This document shows, piece after piece, positions 61,463 through 64,000 of a DNA stretch of 64,000 bases. The stretch is from assembly GCF_014302995.1 (NCBI RefSeq), contig NZ_CP060295.1, positions 5,075,501 through 5,139,500 of the forward strand, written 5' to 3'. Each line of letters starts with the position of its first letter. Position 1 is the first letter of the stretch. The translations under genes were made by a program, and so were the position numbers. The notes below the pieces were generated by a model that worked only from the letters and a program-made list of their open reading frames with translations, did no database searches and had not been told where the DNA came from. This DNA comes from Variovorax sp. PAMC26660. Its GTDB lineage: Bacteria > Pseudomonadota > Gammaproteobacteria > Burkholderiales > Burkholderiaceae_C.

Positions 61463-62560
61463 TTATTGCTCCATCGCTGCCTTGACCTCTTGTCCGAGGT
61501 CGAGGACCGACATGGCGTAGTAGCTGCTCCAGTTGTAGCGCGTGATGACGTAGAAGTTGCGCGTGCCGGCCACATAGGTCGGTGGTGCGTCGGCGCCGTT
61601 CTGCAGCTCGACGAGCGCGAGCAGGCCCTTGTGCCGGATGCCATCGCTCTCGGGCACCGCGCCTGCCGCCACGAAGCTGTCGATGCTGAAGGTCGGCAGG
61701 ATGTCGGGTGCCAGCAGCAGCGCCTTCTGCAGCCGCGCTTCATCGAAATGCACCGGATAGATCGCGGGCATGCCCGGCTTCCAGCCGAAGGCCTTGAAGT
61801 AGTTGGCGACCGAGCCGATCACGTCGGCCGGGTTGTTGACGAGGTCGATGCGGCTGTCGCCGTCGAAGTCGACCGCGTACTTGGCGATGCTGCTGGGCAT
61901 GAACTGCGGCATGCCCATGGCGCCGGCGTAGCTGCCCAGCGGCGTGAGCGGATCGTCGGAGGTGCGGCTCTCGGTGCTCAGGAAGCTTTCGAGTTCGCCG
62001 CGGAAGAAGGCTTCACGCTCGGCGGCGCGGGGGTGGCCCTGCGGGAAGTCGAAGGACAGCGTGGCCAGCGCATCGATCACGCGGAAGTTGCCCATGTTGC
62101 GGCCGTAGATCGTTTCCACGCCGATGATGCCGACGATGATTTCCGCGGGCACGCCGTACACCTTTTCGGCCCGTGCCAGCGTGTCGGCATTGGCGCGCCA
62201 GAAGCGCACGCCGGCCGCGATGCGCACCGGGTCGATGAAGCGGCTGCGGTAGGTCTGCCAGTTCTTCACCGTGCCGACCGGGCCCGGCAGCATGAGGCGC
62301 GGCACGTTGGGCAGGAAGCGCGCGTTGCCGATGGTGGCGCGCACCCATTCGCGGTCGAGGCCGCGGCGCTCGGCCACCTCGTCGGCAAAGCGCATCGCGT
62401 CGTCGCGCGTGGCGTAGGGGATGGTGCCGCGCACGGCATTGCTCGCCACGCGGCCATTGGAGGACTTCTGGGCTACAGCCGCTGTGGACCATGCGCAGCA
62501 GGCGGCGAGAAGGGCGACTGCCGCGATGGCGCGGGACGGCGTGGAGAGAAAAAATCGCAT
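61463..62560 (-). CDS. lytic murein transglycosylase (MltB family)
   Basis: A 365-residue exported transglycosylase with a signal peptide (FFLSTPSRAIAAVALLAACC; the cysteines could form a lipobox, LLAAC). The catalytic Glu is in IIGVETIYGRNMGNF, and AGAMGMPQFMPSSIAKYAVDFDGD is the standard MltB helix and calcium-like loop. It cuts the glycan strands of peptidoglycan. The active part covers most of the chain, and the C-terminus lacks a peptidoglycan-binding domain. The gene is followed by an HD hydrolase gene. Confidence 0.93.
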   Translation of the reverse strand: MRFFLSTPSRAIAAVALLAACCAWSTAAVAQKSSNGRVASNAVRGTIPYATRDDAMRFADEVAERRGLDREWVRATIGNARFLPNVPRLMLPGPVGTVKNWQTYRSRFIDPVRIAAGVRFWRANADTLARAEKVYGVPAEIIVGIIGVETIYGRNMGNFRVIDALATLSFDFPQGHPRAAEREAFFRGELESFLSTESRTSDDPLTPLGSYAGAMGMPQFMPSSIAKYAVDFDGDSRIDLVNNPADVIGSVANYFKAFGWKPGMPAIYPVHFDEARLQKALLLAPDILPTFSIDSFVAAGAVPESDGIRHKGLLALVELQNGADAPPTYVAGTRNFYVITRYNWSSYYAMSVLDLGQEVKAAMEQ

Positions 62561-62614
62561 GGGCCCGATTGTGCCGTTCGTGCGTGCGGCCCCTCTTCAG
62601 AGACACATGTGGTT

Positions 62615-64000
62615 TCAGCCGCGCGGGTTCGCGGCGGGCCAATTGAGGTGGCGGAACTCGCGGCGCAAGGCCGAAAGCGTCTGGGGCGTGGCCTTGGCGT
62701 AGCGCTGGGCTTCGAGCTTCAGCAGCCAGTCGCGAACGGCTTGCGCGGTGGGCCCGAAGCGGGCATCGGCCTCTTGCGCCATCTGGCGCGGCGGGGTTGT
62801 CTCGGGCAGCCGCAGGCCGGACTTGGCCAGGCGCGCACGTGCCTGGCCGAGCAGGCGCAGCCACGGGTCGTGCCGGCTGCGTTCCCACAGCGTCCAGGCT
62901 GCGCCGGCAAGGCTCGCGCCGATCAGCAGGTAGAGCAGCACATAGGCCAGGTCTTCGAGGCTGGGCGCCTCGAAGCCGATGTTTTTCAGCAGGTTGAGCT
63001 GCCGGCTCTGCGTGTAGTTGAGCACCCACTGGTTCCAGCCGTTGTTCACGGCCTCCCAAGCGGCGCGGATGTTCTGGGCGAGCGTGGGGCTCATCGCGCC
63101 GATGGCACCGGCGAACAGGCCCGGTTGCTGCACCAGCCGCTGCATCTGCCCGATGCGACCGGGCGCCACCGAGGCGGTCGGGTCCACGCGCATCCAGCCC
63201 GAACCCTCTTGCCAGACTTCGGCCCAGGCGTGTGCATCGCTCTGGCGCACGATCCAGTAGTTGTCGACGCTGTTGAGTTCCCCGCCCTGGTAGCCGGTCA
63301 CGATGCGCGCCGGGATCTGCAGGTTGCGCATCAGCACCACGAAGGCCGAGGCGATGTGCTCGCAGAAGCCTTCCTTGCGGTCGAACCAGAACTCGTCGGC
63401 CGTGTCGTTGCCGTAGACGCCCGGCTCCAGCGTGTAGGTGTAGCCGCCGGTGCGCAGGCGTTTCAGCGCGGCCTGCACGAAGGCCTGCGTGGTGGCGTCG
63501 TGCAGTGCCGGATCGTTGCGCATCTCTGCGGCGAGCGCGGCAGTGCGCGGGTTGGTGCCGGGCGGCAGCGACAGGTAGGCCTGCAACTGCCCGCCGGTAC
63601 GCTTGAGCGGGCCGCTCTGGAACTGGGTGTAGCTCTCGGCCCGGTAGCGAACCAGATCGTTGAGCGGCCGGTTCGCGAACCATTGCAGGTCGGGCGTGCC
63701 CGTGACCTCGAAGCCCGGTGCTTCGGGTGCGCGCTGCGCGGCATCGAGCGTCAGCAGCCAGGGGCGGTTGTTGGGTTCGAGCGTGACTTCGTAGCGCACC
63801 GGCTCGCCAGTGACGCGCAGGTTGGCGGACCACTGCGTACCGCGCATCCAGGAAGGCAGCGCCGTCCACTCGCGGCCGTCGAACTGCGCGAGCACCGGGC
63901 CGCGAAAGTAGAGCTGGCTTTGCGGCGGTGCGCGGTTGCCGTCGAACTTGACGCGCGCGGCGATGCTGTCGTCGAGCGCGAGTTCGGCGATGGTGCCCAC
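62615..64000 (-). CDS. TgpA-type transglutaminase protein, C-terminal part (5' end outside window)
   Basis: The frame runs past the right edge, so the N-terminal helices are missing; 461 codons are visible. They contain the periplasmic transglutaminase core with Cys in RKEGFCEHIASAF, His in SDAHAWAEVW and Asp in RVDPTASV (visible residues 213, 258 and 273). A hydrophobic helix follows (LAYVLLYLLIGASLAGAAW) and a cytoplasmic tail of about 100 residues (DUF4129-like). TgpA proteins are periplasmic and linked to growth in pseudomonads; substrate unknown. It is a third, different transglutaminase-fold protein in this window. Confidence 0.9.
   Translation of the reverse strand: MGTIAELALDDSIAARVKFDGNRAPPQSQLYFRGPVLAQFDGREWTALPSWMRGTQWSANLRVTGEPVRYEVTLEPNNRPWLLTLDAAQRAPEAPGFEVTGTPDLQWFANRPLNDLVRYRAESYTQFQSGPLKRTGGQLQAYLSLPPGTNPRTAALAAEMRNDPALHDATTQAFVQAALKRLRTGGYTYTLEPGVYGNDTADEFWFDRKEGFCEHIASAFVVLMRNLQIPARIVTGYQGGELNSVDNYWIVRQSDAHAWAEVWQEGSGWMRVDPTASVAPGRIGQMQRLVQQPGLFAGAIGAMSPTLAQNIRAAWEAVNNGWNQWVLNYTQSRQLNLLKNIGFEAPSLEDLAYVLLYLLIGASLAGAAWTLWERSRHDPWLRLLGQARARLAKSGLRLPETTPPRQMAQEADARFGPTAQAVRDWLLKLEAQRYAKATPQTLSALRREFRHLNWPAANPRG

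Overview
The window reads as a chromosomal segment from a GC-rich betaproteobacterium, most likely Comamonadaceae and plausibly Variovorax. That is inferred from codon use, gene families and the density of LysR, CaiB and ABC genes, not from an rRNA marker. No tRNA, rRNA, CRISPR array, prophage or complete insertion sequence was seen. Genes are tightly packed, many with 4-base ATGA overlaps.

Region by region. 1-7.8 kb: the 3' end of a LacI-type regulator, a convergent GMC oxidoreductase, a Tat-exported serine hydrolase, a LuxR-type response regulator, an exported Asp-box beta-propeller protein and a small membrane protein. 8.0-15.4 kb: one colinear operon with a NitT/TauT-type ABC importer, an FAD oxidoreductase, a CaiB-type CoA-transferase, an enoyl-CoA hydratase, a 7Fe-type ferredoxin and a LysR regulator, apparently uptake and CoA-dependent breakdown of an unidentified organic acid. 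15.4-20.6 kb: an RpiR-type regulator, a palindromic operator candidate, two MFS transporters and a racemase homologue lacking both catalytic cysteines. 20.7-22.6 kb: two tandem exported paralogues of unknown function. 22.6-38.1 kb: two loci of the poorly understood circularly permuted ATP-grasp / alpha-E / transglutaminase system. One (minus strand) has RidA, a transglutaminase, a solute-binding lipoprotein, a fused ATP-grasp/alpha-E protein and a giant DUF2126-type transglutaminase. The other (plus strand) has the two enzymes as separate genes. ComEC and a crotonase lie between them. 38.1-40.4 kb: a 2OG dioxygenase and an EptA-like membrane transferase, convergent. 40.5-51.3 kb: a complete glycerol regulon (glpK, glpR, glpD, and an ABC glycerol importer glpSTPQUV). 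51.4-60.8 kb: a DUF6065-like gene, a TPR gene, then a lipid or resorcinol-type biosynthetic cluster (DarA-like flavodoxin-fold protein, KAS III, small protein, BtrH-like papain-fold protein, ABC exporter, ACP, atypical ketosynthase, short KS-like protein). 60.8-64 kb: HD phosphohydrolase, MltB-type transglycosylase and the 3' part of a TgpA-type transglutaminase.

The most unusual structure is a 269-293 bp repeat present three times (42048-42340, 48004-48280, 56615-56883). Each copy has a 19-nt terminal inverted repeat and two 92-nt hairpins (32-position stems, 28-nt loops), and the two loops are exact reverse complements in the copy checked base by base. All three copies sit between two cotranscribed genes and all face the same way relative to transcription: glpR>glpK, glpP>glpQ, btrH-like>ABC ATPase. 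This looks like a mobile, structured intra-operon RNA element and is the main candidate for something undescribed here.
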